Source: Brevibacterium picturae (GTDB lineage: Bacteria > Actinomycetota > Actinomycetes > Actinomycetales > Brevibacteriaceae). Taken from it: a stretch of DNA of 64,000 bases. Position 1 is the stretch's first letter; every line of letters begins with the position of its first letter. The DNA lies in NCBI RefSeq assembly GCF_900105045.1, contig NZ_LT629739.1, positions 3,782,001-3,846,000 on the forward strand. Reading direction: 5' to 3'. Shown here one piece after another: positions 9,080-17,581 of the stretch. The position numbers and the translations under genes were made by a program. Below the pieces are notes generated by a model. The model was not told the origin of the DNA, did not search any database, and was given only the letters and a program-made list of their open reading frames with translations.

Positions 9080-10303
9080 CTACTTGGCGTCGGAAACCTG
9101 TTCGACGGGTATCTTCGTGTACTTCTCGTCCTCGTTCAGGTAGGTCACTTCCAGCTCGGGATTCATCAGGTGCCCCTGATCCGTGATCTTCGTCGGGAAT
9201 CCGTTGACCTTGTACTTGTCATCGACCTTACTCAGGGCGTCCGGCACCGCTGCGCGAATCTTGTCGGGATCGCTGGTTGTACCGGCGACCTCCATAGCCT
9301 TGGCGATGATGGCCATACTCTGATAGTTGAGCGCGGTCTCGCTTGTCGCCACCTTGTCCTCACCAGCGACTTCGGCATACTTCTTCAGGAAGTCCTTGTT
9401 GCCGGGGTCGTCGTATTCCTTGACCGGAAGAACGCCGATGGAGTTCGTCAGATTCTCGATCTTGGTCACAGTTGCCATCTCGTCGAGTTTCGCCTGGTCC
9501 ATCACGAGGAAGCTGCCTTCGAAGCCCTGCTTCCGTGCCTGTTCCATGATGAGTGCAGTCGGTTGTGAGGGGCCACCGACGAAAATGGAGTCCGGCTTCT
9601 CGGCAAGGGCCTTCGACACCGGGCCGGCGAAGTCCGAGACTGTGGCGTAGCTGATGCTGTTGTCTGCACCGATCGTGCCGCCTGCTTTCTTCCATTCGTC
9701 CGTGATCGCCTTCGTCCACTGCTGGCCGTATTCGCTTTCTGTGCCGAGCAGCGCGAGCTTCTTGCCACCGTGCTTCATTCCCTGCTCGGTGTACGGCTTG
9801 GCATACGACTCGAAGTTGGGCGGAATCATCATCGTCAGCGCGTTGTCGGCCTGCATGATTGCAGGATCCGAGGTGTAGGCGGAGATCATGAACTTGGACC
9901 GCCCGTCGTTGATCTGCTGGATCGCCTTGATCGCTCCCGCGTTGGGGGAGACGACGACGGGTGCTTCGTCCTGATCCGCCAGTCGCTGCGCGTTGCTGGC
10001 AGCAGTGGAGGGCGCGTACTTGTCATCGAGGGACTTCAGCTCGATGGTGACCTTCTTCCCATCGACTTCGAGCCCGTCCTCGTTGAGATCGTCGACTGCC
10101 ATCTGAAGACCTGTCTGGACATTCTTTCCGTAGGCCGCGCCGCCGCCGCTCAGCGGACCGGTATAGCCGATGACGACAGAGTCATCGCCGCCGGAGGCAC
10201 CGCTTCCGCCGCCTCCACCGCAGGCGCCCAAAGCCAGTGCGAATGTGCTGATGACGGCCGCCGCAAGCACGGGACGGCTGGCCCTTCGCGGGATTGAGTT
10301 CAT
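9080..10303 (-). CDS. livK: Branched-chain amino acid-type ABC transporter substrate-binding lipoprotein
   Basis: 407-residue type I periplasmic-binding-fold protein. A lipoprotein signal is clear: RR in the n-region, a hydrophobic stretch, then the lipobox LALGAC with the acylated Cys near residue 28, followed by a Gly-rich linker. The mature part starts VVIGYTGPLSGGGAAYG, the standard LivK/LivJ opening. The ATG has a strong AAAGGAG ribosome-binding site. First gene of the minus-strand transporter operon, divergent from the short-chain dehydrogenase gene across a 367-bp regulatory gap. Ligand unknown. Confidence 0.92.
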   Translation of the reverse strand: MNSIPRRASRPVLAAAVISTFALALGACGGGGGSGASGGDDSVVIGYTGPLSGGGAAYGKNVQTGLQMAVDDLNEDGLEVDGKKVTIELKSLDDKYAPSTAASNAQRLADQDEAPVVVSPNAGAIKAIQQINDGRSKFMISAYTSDPAIMQADNALTMMIPPNFESYAKPYTEQGMKHGGKKLALLGTESEYGQQWTKAITDEWKKAGGTIGADNSISYATVSDFAGPVSKALAEKPDSIFVGGPSQPTALIMEQARKQGFEGSFLVMDQAKLDEMATVTKIENLTNSIGVLPVKEYDDPGNKDFLKKYAEVAGEDKVATSETALNYQSMAIIAKAMEVAGTTSDPDKIRAAVPDALSKVDDKYKVNGFPTKITDQGHLMNPELEVTYLNEDEKYTKIPVEQVSDAK

Positions 10304-10429
10304 CTTTTCTCCTTTGAAAAGTGAGACGGAGCAACAGTGCTCCTTACAGTTGTGGGGTGTCTGAGCGGAACCCCGAAGTCAATCTGAACGAATATTCGAT
10401 TGAGGCTTAGGAAGGAACCGATCCATCAT

Positions 10430-10453
10430 CAAATGTGATGTCAATCTCATTTG
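10430..10453. promoter_or_regulatory. 24-bp inverted repeat, probable operator
   Basis: CAAATGTGAT - GTCA - ATCTCATTTG: the two 10-bp arms match at 9 of 10 positions around a 4-bp centre. Size and symmetry fit a dimeric TetR- or GntR-type repressor site. It is 127 bp from the livK start and 217 bp from the fabG-like start, so one regulator could control both directions. No regulator gene is adjacent. Confidence 0.5.
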
Positions 10454-10532
10454 GTGAATCCTGTGCATTTCATTTTCATTACGGCTCCGAGTGCCCCTGT
10501 TCGTCTGCGGAGCTTTGCCGGGAGCGGTCGAT

Positions 10533-10549
10533 CGTGATTCGGGATCACG
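10533..10549. promoter_or_regulatory. 17-bp inverted repeat CGTGAT-N5-ATCACG
   Basis: Perfect 6-bp arms around a 5-bp centre, 122 bp before the SDR start codon. It could be a second protein-binding site. The element is short enough that chance is not excluded. Confidence 0.3.
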
Positions 10550-10670
10550 TTTTCTGAGCAAACAATCGTTCAGTGACTTTCGTGGTCTAAGCTGGAAGCT
10601 GCGAGGGGTGAGATCCATGTCACTGCCGGCGCAGCCCAATCACGAATCATCGTTTCGGAGGAAAATCGTC

Positions 10671-11414
10671 ATGACTCGGACAGCAATCGTCACCGGTGGC
10701 GGCCGCGGCATCGGAGCCGCCATCGCCCAACGCCTGGCATCGGATGGAATGAATGTCGCGGTCCTCGATATGGGGCCCACGGAGGAGTCGGTCAAGGCCA
10801 TCGAAGCCACCGGCATGAAGGGGCTGGGCGTCGAGACCGATGTCTCTGACGAAGCATCCGTCGGAGCAGCGGTGAAGGCCGTCGCAGAAACTCTCGGTGC
10901 ACCGACAGTGCTGGTCAACAATGCCGGCATTCTGCGAGACAACCTGCTGTTCAAGATGACACACGAGGAATTCCAGAAGGTCCTCTCTGTGCACCTTGGC
11001 GGAGCATTCCTGATGACCAAGGCCGTTCAGTCATACATGGTCGAAGCGAAGTTCGGACGCATCGTGTCGATGTCGTCGACGTCTGCACTCGGCAACCGCG
11101 GTCAGACCAACTACTCGGCGGCCAAGGCAGGGATCCAGGGGATGACGAAGACGTGGTCGATCGAGCTCGGCAAGTTCGGTGTCACCGCAAATGCGATCGC
11201 ACCCGGTCTCATCGAAACCGACATGACCAAAGCCACCGCTGAGCGGATGGGCGTGAACTATGACGACTTCATCGCTGCAGGGATCGAGCAGATTCCGGTG
11301 GCGCGCACAGGAAAACCCGACGACATCGCCCACACGGCATCATTTCTCACCTCCGAAGGCGCCGGTTTCGTCTCCGGGCAGGTCATCTATGTTGCCGGAG
11401 GGCCGAAGGCCTGA
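10671..11414 (+). CDS. Short-chain dehydrogenase/reductase, FabG-like 3-oxoacyl-thioester reductase
   Basis: A 247-residue classical SDR. The NAD(P)-binding motif is TGGGRGIG (residues 8-15). The NNAG motif is followed by ILRDNLLFKMTHEEF, typical of FabG-like enzymes, and the catalytic Ser and YSAAK Tyr/Lys follow. The ATG at 10671 has a good GGAGGA ribosome-binding site and starts exactly at the Rossmann strand, so upstream in-frame starts are rejected. It precedes a thiolase by 78 bp, suggesting a 3-hydroxyacyl-CoA dehydrogenase or 3-ketoacyl reductase role in a small beta-oxidation-like pathway fed by the divergent transporter. Confidence 0.85.
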   Translation: MTRTAIVTGGGRGIGAAIAQRLASDGMNVAVLDMGPTEESVKAIEATGMKGLGVETDVSDEASVGAAVKAVAETLGAPTVLVNNAGILRDNLLFKMTHEEFQKVLSVHLGGAFLMTKAVQSYMVEAKFGRIVSMSSTSALGNRGQTNYSAAKAGIQGMTKTWSIELGKFGVTANAIAPGLIETDMTKATAERMGVNYDDFIAAGIEQIPVARTGKPDDIAHTASFLTSEGAGFVSGQVIYVAGGPKA

Positions 11415-11492
11415 TTGGCCTGGTTCTCCTCAACTCCCACTCCCAATGCGGCGAACACAGTTCCGGCGCATCTCACTGAAGAAAGGCTCGTC

Positions 11493-12692
11493 ATGCGCGA
11501 AGCAGTCATCGTCTCCACCGCCAGAACTCCGATCGGAAAGGCGTACAAAGGAGCGTTCAACGATACCCAGGCTCAGGAACTGGCAGGCCACGCCATTTCC
11601 CACGCTGTCTCACGGGCCGGTCTGGAAGGCGGCGAGGTCGAAGACGTCATCCTCGGCGCTGCCCTGCAGCAGGGCAGCCAGTCCACCAATATCGGTCGTC
11701 AAGCGGCGCTGCGAGCCGGCCTGCCGACGACGGTCCCCGGTATGACGATCGATCGCCAGTGCTCCTCGGGCCTGATGGGAATCGCGACTGCTGCGAAGCA
11801 GATCCTCTTCGATGGTCAGGAGATCGCAGTCGGCGGCGGCGTTGAGTCGGTGTCTCTGGTGCAGAACGACAAGATGAACATGTACCGGGCCGAGGACCCG
11901 TGGCTGGTCGAGCATGTTCCCGGAATCTACTACCCGATGCTCGCTACCGCCGAGGTGGTGGCTGAGCGATACGGCGTCAGCCGCGAAGCACAGGACGAGT
12001 ACTCGTTGTCCTCGCAGCAGCGGACTGCCGCCGCCCAGGAGGCCGGCCGGTTCAACGACGAAATCGTGGCGCTGCCGACGACGAAGATCGTCGTGGACAA
12101 GGAAACGAAGGAAACCTCGACTCAGCAGGTGACTCTGGACCGTGACGAAGGGAACCGTCCGTCAACGACCCTGGAGAGTTTGGCGGGCTTGAATCCCGTG
12201 CTCAAGCCCGGTGTCGCATCGAAGGTTCCGAGCATCACTGCGGGCAATGCCTCGCAACTGTCTGACGGTGCTTCGGCTTCGGTGCTGATGTCGAGTGATG
12301 AGGCGAGCCGGAGAGGCCTGGAGCCTCTGGGCATCTATCGGGGTATGGCCGTGGCCGGCTGTGATCCCGATGAAATGGGGATCGGACCCGTCTTCGCGAT
12401 TCCGAAGCTGCTCAAGGCGCAGGGGCTCTCAATCGATGACATCGGACTGTGGGAGCTCAACGAGGCATTTGCCGTGCAGGCTCTGTACTGCCGTGAACGT
12501 CTGGGGATCGATCCTGAGAAGTACAACGTCGACGGTGGAGGTATCTCGGTCGGACACCCGTACGGGATGACTGGTGCCCGCCTCGTCGGCCACGCCCTCA
12601 TTGAGGGTCGCCGCCGTGGAGTCAAGTACGTGGTCGTCACGATGTGCATCGGCGGCGGTCAGGGCGCGGCAGGACTCTTCGAGGTCTGCTGA
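11493..12692 (+). CDS. Thiolase (acetyl-CoA C-acyltransferase)
   Basis: 399-residue degradative/biosynthetic thiolase. It opens [20 protein letters not shown]. The nucleophile Cys lies in [15 protein letters not shown] near residue 89, followed by NEAFAVQ, the GHP motif in [16 protein letters not shown], and the second catalytic Cys in [13 protein letters not shown] at the C-terminus. The ATG at 11493 has a GAAAGG ribosome-binding site. A TTG further upstream in frame lacks homology to the family. Probably cleaves a 3-ketoacyl-CoA made by the preceding SDR. The exact substrate cannot be read from sequence. Confidence 0.92.
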   Translation: MREAVIVSTARTPIGKAYKGAFNDTQAQELAGHAISHAVSRAGLEGGEVEDVILGAALQQGSQSTNIGRQAALRAGLPTTVPGMTIDRQCSSGLMGIATAAKQILFDGQEIAVGGGVESVSLVQNDKMNMYRAEDPWLVEHVPGIYYPMLATAEVVAERYGVSREAQDEYSLSSQQRTAAAQEAGRFNDEIVALPTTKIVVDKETKETSTQQVTLDRDEGNRPSTTLESLAGLNPVLKPGVASKVPSITAGNASQLSDGASASVLMSSDEASRRGLEPLGIYRGMAVAGCDPDEMGIGPVFAIPKLLKAQGLSIDDIGLWELNEAFAVQALYCRERLGIDPEKYNVDGGGISVGHPYGMTGARLVGHALIEGRRRGVKYVVVTMCIGGGQGAAGLFEVC

Positions 12693-12732
12693 GTAGTTGT
12701 AGCGTGCCGAGCCATCGCAACGTGCTGAGCCG

Positions 12733-15213
12733 TCAGAAGGGTGGTTGCTCATCCGGGCCCCAGAACCACTGCTTCTCGCTCTGCTCGGGGCGGCAGGAGA
12801 ATGGGTCGACGTATTCGACCTCGCCGGGGGTCTGACTGCCTTCGGCAGGAGCACTCGTCGACTGTGCGGTCTGTGACTGCGCGGTCGGCGGCTCTTCTTC
12901 TGCAGTCGGGGTCTTCTTCTTTCGTCGACCTCTCCTGTCCGGTGGAGTCGCCGTGTCAGATGATGCGGGCTCCGGAGAGGCGGTTTCCGGCGGGGGAGCA
13001 GTCGGACGGGGCGGGGGTGCGGCGAAGTGCTTGAGGAAGAGCTTGGCGTGTTCAACGTTGATCGGGTTGTCGGGCGGCATGACTTCGGTAGTGATTCCGT
13101 GTCTGAAAACATACTCGAGCCGACCAGGCTCGGCCATTCTGACTGAGAATTTCCGGTCTGTCTTCGCCTGGTGGTGGCGTTTGCAGAGATTATGGAGGTT
13201 GCCGAATCGAGTCAGGCCGCCGCTCTCTGGGCTGTTGCGGTCGAACGGATCGATGTGATCGACCTCTGTGGACTCGGCGCGTCGGGTGCATCCGGGCATT
13301 GTGCAGTTCATCCACTGGGCTGCGAGAGGCTGGCGGATGCTGTTGGGGATCGTGTAGCTGGTTGCCTTCGCGTCGAGGGGCGTTCCGGTCGCCGGATCGG
13401 TGAGGATGCGCGTCCATGTTGACGCATATCCGGCGAGCCTGCGCGCCATGTCAGCAGGAAGTGGAGAACCATCCGGGAGCATGCCGGCCAAATCGCATAC
13501 GTCTGCAGAAGCCCACTGGTCCTCAGAGTTGTTCGTTGATGATGGCGTCGTCGTGGACACCTCTGCATCGTCGTTCGCCTCTGACCCGGGTGTTCGGCCA
13601 GGCGCTGTGCTCCCATCGTCTCCGGACTTGTCGAGGAACTGGCTGAGCAAGGTGAACATTGGGACGGTGATCGTCGTCCGTGCCTGGTGGGAGAGCCAAT
13701 ATTCATTGGTGGGCATGTCGAGGAGAACCTCGTAGCTGACTGAACATGATGACTCGTCATGCGGGGATGAGGGATCGGCGCCGAATCGTGCATGTGGGTC
13801 GGCTCCAGGCGGCCAGAAAGCTGTGTCAGGCGATGGTCGGCTGTTCTTCAGGGCTTCGAAGAACCGCGGGTCGCGCATCCAGCTGTCGGACGCAGTCTGC
13901 CCCTCAGCCTCGGCGTCGGCCGCTGGCGAGGGCTCGTCACCCATCTGGCCGAAGGTTCGTTCGATGTATTCGAGCAGAGATTCCTCGGCAGACATGGGGA
14001 TACCGTCGGGTCCCGTGAAGAGGCCGTCGATCGGAAAGTCCGTGCTCGACGTGTCTCCAGTTGTCGCGTTGTTGCTGGTGATTCGAAGTTTGAGCTGTGG
14101 TCGAGTGCGAGTGAATATGTCGAGCATGAGCGCATCGATGCCACGATCGTCGTCGAATGTCTCCCCAGGGTTCAGCTGGTCGCCGAACGCAGTGATGTTT
14201 CCCGTGTAGACGGCTCGGGCGAACGCCTCGACCCTCCGATAACAGGCGTTGAGTTCTGGAGCTGGACCGGTGAGAGTGAGGTAGGCCGTACCGTCATCAC
14301 CGGTGCTGATGTCGACCCGCCGGCGAACCGCGACCTTCTCGAGGGTTTCCTGTGCTGGTTGGGTCGCTGCGATCTTCAGTGCGAGAGAGCGTTTGAACGT
14401 TTCGATCGTGATGTCTGCCCGCCTATCGGCCAGATAGTCATCAATGCTCGGTAGGTACCTGAATTCGACGTCCCGGCAGCGCCGGGTCACGTAGGCGACG
14501 TGTTCAATGGTGAAGTCGCCGTCGCAGCAGCGCTGATGGAACTTCGGCAGTCCGTGCACAAGTGTCATCGCAGCGGTGATGTGCTTATAGGCTCCGGCGG
14601 TGGTGGCACCCAGGAGCGTCGAGTACTCGCTGATGTCTTCAGCCCAGGCGTATTGATGTGTCCAACCGTTGAATGTCGAAGTGGGCCTGAACGCGGGGAA
14701 GTCCGGAAGCTGCTTGGGGTGCTCTCGGGACTGCCTCTGCTCACGACGCATGCGGCGCCCCGCTCCACGGTCCTTCTTACGGCTCGAGTCCTTCTTGCTG
14801 TTCGAGGTGGTCGAGTGCACGCCTTTGCCCGCAGCGGTCTCCTGCCCTGCATTCTTGCCGGTGCCTGCGGGCTCGCTGGCCCTTGTGTCGGTGCGAGCGC
14901 CGGAACGTTTGCGACTGCTGGGCCGATTGCGACCGCTGCGACGTCGGATCGTCCCCGCCAGTGGCAGGAAGTGATACGGAATGGTTAAGTCGGGGCCGGC
15001 CAGGCCGAGGTAGTGCGCAACCTCCCGGACGAAGATGCCGCTGGTTGCGTCCAATGCGGCAAATTGCGCTTGGTCGCTGCAGGCGTAGACGGCCGACAGG
15101 CCGCTGAATGGCGATTCTTCGTCGATGTCGAGGCGGCGGCCGCTGCAGCCTGAAGAGGAGGCATCGTCCGAATGCACGCCATAGCGAGAACTGTCGTCAG
15201 CCATGTGTTTCAT
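12733..15213 (-). CDS. DUF222 (13E12 repeat) and HNH endonuclease domain protein
   Basis: 826 residues. The central part, from the region around YLPSIDDYLADRRADITIE, has the DUF222 character typical of actinobacterial 13E12-repeat proteins. The C-terminal HNH motif has CTMPGC, then EVDHIDPF and NLHNLCKRHHQAKTD, with paired Cys/His suitable for metal. A Lys/Arg-rich linker lies near residues 95-165, and a Pro/Ala/Ser-rich tail with RRGRRKKK ends the protein. The function of the family is not settled; nuclease activity is inferred from the HNH motif only. The ATG has a GGAGGC ribosome-binding site. At 826 residues it is longer than most family members. Confidence 0.82.
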   Translation of the reverse strand: MKHMADDSSRYGVHSDDASSSGCSGRRLDIDEESPFSGLSAVYACSDQAQFAALDATSGIFVREVAHYLGLAGPDLTIPYHFLPLAGTIRRRSGRNRPSSRKRSGARTDTRASEPAGTGKNAGQETAAGKGVHSTTSNSKKDSSRKKDRGAGRRMRREQRQSREHPKQLPDFPAFRPTSTFNGWTHQYAWAEDISEYSTLLGATTAGAYKHITAAMTLVHGLPKFHQRCCDGDFTIEHVAYVTRRCRDVEFRYLPSIDDYLADRRADITIETFKRSLALKIAATQPAQETLEKVAVRRRVDISTGDDGTAYLTLTGPAPELNACYRRVEAFARAVYTGNITAFGDQLNPGETFDDDRGIDALMLDIFTRTRPQLKLRITSNNATTGDTSSTDFPIDGLFTGPDGIPMSAEESLLEYIERTFGQMGDEPSPAADAEAEGQTASDSWMRDPRFFEALKNSRPSPDTAFWPPGADPHARFGADPSSPHDESSCSVSYEVLLDMPTNEYWLSHQARTTITVPMFTLLSQFLDKSGDDGSTAPGRTPGSEANDDAEVSTTTPSSTNNSEDQWASADVCDLAGMLPDGSPLPADMARRLAGYASTWTRILTDPATGTPLDAKATSYTIPNSIRQPLAAQWMNCTMPGCTRRAESTEVDHIDPFDRNSPESGGLTRFGNLHNLCKRHHQAKTDRKFSVRMAEPGRLEYVFRHGITTEVMPPDNPINVEHAKLFLKHFAAPPPRPTAPPPETASPEPASSDTATPPDRRGRRKKKTPTAEEEPPTAQSQTAQSTSAPAEGSQTPGEVEYVDPFSCRPEQSEKQWFWGPDEQPPF

Positions 15214-15273
15214 TGCGCTGCCTCCTCTCCACCGCTCCGTGGGGTCTATTGGATTGCATCGGCGCCTACTCTA

Positions 15274-15279
15274 ATTATA
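15274..15279 (-). promoter_or_regulatory. -10 hexamer for the DUF222/HNH gene
   Basis: On the minus strand this reads TATAAT, a perfect -10, placing transcription start ~55 nt before the ATG at 15213. It lies in an unusually AT-rich spacer. No convincing -35 was seen. Confidence 0.45.
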
Positions 15280-15445
15280 GCCATTAATCGAATGTAATGC
15301 TAGAGAGATTCGAATAAGAAAAGAAATGCAATAGTGCGGAATCCGGAATTAAGTAGATATATGATCCGAAGTCTGTTGACGCTGACCGTTGAGCTTCCGC
15401 GACTATCATCAATATGTGTTTGCTGTTATATGCTCTCATTCGCCG

Positions 15446-15508
15446 CTGACACAACAATCGGCACTACTGACACAACAATCGGCACTACTGACACAACAAA
15501 CGGTGCCG
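15446..15508 (+). repeat. Three tandem 21-bp repeats upstream of the MATE gene
   Basis: Two identical units (CTGACACAACAATCGGCACTA at 15446-15466 and 15467-15487; unit length 21) are followed by a degenerate third (15488-15508, differing in the last ~10 bases). They end 27 bp before the -10 hexamer of the MATE gene. Two helical turns per unit would place bound proteins on one DNA face, so an activator or repressor array is possible. Confidence 0.75.
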
Positions 15509-15534
15509 CCGATTCCTCAGACTCGATCCTTCGT

Positions 15535-15540
15535 TAGACT
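15535..15540 (+). promoter_or_regulatory. -10 hexamer of a leaderless MATE transcript
   Basis: TAGACT fits TANNNT and ends exactly 6 nt before the GTG at 15547. There is no Shine-Dalgarno. This spacing places the transcription start on the first base of the start codon. Confidence 0.5.
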
Positions 15541-15546
15541 CGACGC

Positions 15547-16863
15547 GTGGCAGCGATCGACAAAGACATTCTCCGTTTGGCACTTCCGGCTCTCGGGGCG
15601 CTGATTGCCGAACCCATCTTCCTGCTCTCGGACACGGCTATGGTCGGCCACCTCGGCGCCGGTGCACTGGGATCGCTGGCCATCGCGTCGACGATCCTGC
15701 AGACCGTCCTCGGGCTGATGATCTTCCTCGCCTACGCCACCACCCCACGTGTCGCCAGGCGCATGGGTGCCGGAGATCGCCCCGGGGCCATCAACGCGGG
15801 TTTCGACGGGATCTGGCTCGCTCTGTGCACCTCGGTGGTGCTGCTGGCCATCGGTCTGCCCCTGCTCGGACCGCTCATCGCAGTCTTCGATCCCGGCAGT
15901 GAGATCGCCGAGGGCGCTCACTCCTACCTCGCCATCTCCTGGTGGGGCCTGCCGTTCATGCTCGTCGTCATCGCCGCCACCGGGCTCCTGCGCGGGCTTC
16001 AGGACACGCGCACGCCCCTGGTGGTGGCAGCGGTCGGATGCCTCGCCAACATCGGGCTGAACGCGATCTTCATCTATGGTCTCGACATGGGAGTCGCGGG
16101 ATCCGCTCTGGGAACCGTCATCGCCCAAGCCGGAATGTGCTCCGTTTACGTGCTGATCTCGATCAGGGCGGCACGACGATTCCATGCCACTTTCCGACCC
16201 GACTGGTCCGGCGTGCTCGCCTCGGCGAAGACCTCTGGATGGCTGTTGGTGCGCAACGCTTCCCTGCGCGCGGCTCTGATCATCCTCGTCTTCCTCGCCA
16301 CGGCCATGGGCACGACCGAACTCGCCGCGATCCAGGTCGCCCAGAGTCTCTTCTTCGCCCTCGCGCTCGCCCTCGACTCGCTGGCCATCGCCGGTCAGGC
16401 CCTGATCGGTCTGCAGCTGGGAGCGCGCAATGTCGACGCGGTGGCCGCGATCAACCGCAGACTGTGTCTGTGGGGCATCGTCTTCGGCGTCGTCGTCGGC
16501 CTCTTCCTCTTGGCCGGGGCAGGAATCATTCCCCGCGGCTTCTCCTCGGACCCAGCAGTCGTGGCACTGATGACGAGCCTGCTTCCGGTGCTCGCACTGA
16601 GCATGCCCATTGCCGGCTATGTCTTCGTCCTCGACGGTGTCCTCATGGGCGCCGAGGACGCCAAATATCTCGCTCTGGCACAATTGGTGGCAGTAGGCGG
16701 ATATGCGATCCTGCTGATTCCGGTCGTCCTCTACTGGCCCGGTGCTCTGGGGCTGTGGGCCGCGTTCTGCATCGGCTTCGTCGGCCTCCGAGCACTGACA
16801 TTGGGATGGCGCGTGCGCAACCGCAGCTGGATCGCTCGTGCGGTCGAGAAAGGAACCTCATGA
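15547..16863 (+). CDS. MATE family efflux transporter (DinF-like)
   Basis: 438 residues, about twelve hydrophobic segments. The N-terminus LALPALGALIAEPIFLLSDTAMVGHLG is the MATE signature of the DinF branch, and a matching second half starts near SLRAALIILVFLATAMGTTELAAIQVAQSL. These proteins export cationic drugs or metabolites by Na+ or H+ antiport; the substrate here is unknown. GTG start, apparently leaderless. The TGA overlaps the ATG of the acetyltransferase gene (ATGA), so the two are co-translated. Confidence 0.92.
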   Translation: MAAIDKDILRLALPALGALIAEPIFLLSDTAMVGHLGAGALGSLAIASTILQTVLGLMIFLAYATTPRVARRMGAGDRPGAINAGFDGIWLALCTSVVLLAIGLPLLGPLIAVFDPGSEIAEGAHSYLAISWWGLPFMLVVIAATGLLRGLQDTRTPLVVAAVGCLANIGLNAIFIYGLDMGVAGSALGTVIAQAGMCSVYVLISIRAARRFHATFRPDWSGVLASAKTSGWLLVRNASLRAALIILVFLATAMGTTELAAIQVAQSLFFALALALDSLAIAGQALIGLQLGARNVDAVAAINRRLCLWGIVFGVVVGLFLLAGAGIIPRGFSSDPAVVALMTSLLPVLALSMPIAGYVFVLDGVLMGAEDAKYLALAQLVAVGGYAILLIPVVLYWPGALGLWAAFCIGFVGLRALTLGWRVRNRSWIARAVEKGTS

Positions 16864-17516
16864 ACGAACGTCAGAACCAGAATCCCGCCGAGGCGGGTCG
16901 CCGAACCGAACACAAGTCACGGATCCGTCCGCTGGGCGCCGAGATCCCAGACGATGTGTTTCTGCCATTCCTCGACCTGTGTTTCAACTGGTCCATGGAC
17001 AAACCACGGGTCGAAATCGACGAGCTCCTCGAACGCGACGATGCCGCCTTCTACTTCAAAGACTGGGGCCGCAACGGTGACATCGCGGTGGCCGCCTACG
17101 CGACAGATCTGAGCGCAACGGACACCACCGGCGCAGGATCGGCCGCCGGTTCAGAGCCGGAGATCGTGGGCCTTGCATGGTTGCGCCTGGCCGGGTTCGA
17201 GGCAGTGATCGACAGGTCGGCCACCGACGCCGACGATGGCACCGCCGTCGAGGCGGGTCCCCACTTCACCGGGTACGGCTGGGTGGCCGCGGACATCCCC
17301 GAGCTGTCCTTGGCCGTCCTGCCCGACCATCAGTCCCAGGGCCTCGGTGGCATGCTCCTCGACGTCGTGTGCACATTGGCGAAGATGAGCGGTTTTCCTG
17401 CTGTCAGCCTCTCGGTCGAGGACGGCAACGGCGCGGCCCGGCTCTACCACGACCGCGGATTCGTCGCGGTTGGGCGCAACGGGGACTCTGACATCCTCGT
17501 CCGGAAGCTCACGTAA
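16860..17516 (+). CDS. GNAT family N-acetyltransferase
   Basis: 218 residues with a C-terminal GNAT domain. The acetyl-CoA-binding motif A is ELSLAVLPDHQSQGLGGMLLDVV (Q-x-x-G-x-G/A form), followed by SLSVEDGNGAARLYHDRGFVAVGR, the standard motif B. The first ~90 residues do not resemble a second GNAT domain to me. The ATG lies within the MATE stop codon (ATGA). Pairing with a MATE exporter suggests detoxification by acetylation and export, but the acceptor is unknown. Confidence 0.82.
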   Translation: MNERQNQNPAEAGRRTEHKSRIRPLGAEIPDDVFLPFLDLCFNWSMDKPRVEIDELLERDDAAFYFKDWGRNGDIAVAAYATDLSATDTTGAGSAAGSEPEIVGLAWLRLAGFEAVIDRSATDADDGTAVEAGPHFTGYGWVAADIPELSLAVLPDHQSQGLGGMLLDVVCTLAKMSGFPAVSLSVEDGNGAARLYHDRGFVAVGRNGDSDILVRKLT

Positions 17517-17528
17517 CGCAGCCAACCG

Positions 17529-17581
17529 ACTCAGCCAAGCCAGCTGCCTGAGCAAACTCAGCTGACTCAGCTAAGCCAGCT
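17529..17581. repeat. Direct repeat pair between GNAT and M1 genes
   Basis: ACTCAGCCAAGCCAGCT (17529-17545) recurs with one mismatch at 17565-17581, the second copy overlapping the M1 peptidase stop. A further CTCAGCTG lies between them. Probably a small local duplication in the convergent spacer; no clear terminator hairpin was found here. Confidence 0.6.

Larger units (their letters stand above)
10304..10670. promoter_or_regulatory. Divergent control region of livK and the SDR/thiolase operon
   Basis: This 367-bp gap holds no convincing gene. It contains a palindrome CGAATATTCG (10389-10398), a 24-bp inverted repeat (10430-10453), a CGTGAT-N5-ATCACG element (10533-10549) and the GGAGGA ribosome-binding site of the + strand gene. 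Local base composition is lower in GC than the flanking genes, as expected for promoters. Confidence 0.6.
15214..15546. other. AT-rich divergent spacer
   Basis: 333 bp between the DUF222/HNH gene and the MATE gene. The first ~170 bp are markedly AT-rich compared with the rest of the window. It contains the minus-strand TATAAT, three 21-bp tandem repeats (15446-15508) and the MATE -10. A 67-codon open frame from 15334 to 15537 spans the repeats, but it lacks a ribosome-binding site and looks non-coding. Confidence 0.6.

Noticed and set aside
15446..15508. 21-bp repeats as CRISPR or as a coding repeat (TDTTIGT)
   Set aside because: Units are contiguous without spacers. The open frame across them lacks a ribosome-binding site and a plausible protein.
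15517..16683. 388-codon minus-strand frame opposite the MATE gene
   Set aside because: Shadow of a well-supported transporter gene; product is charged low-complexity sequence without family similarity.
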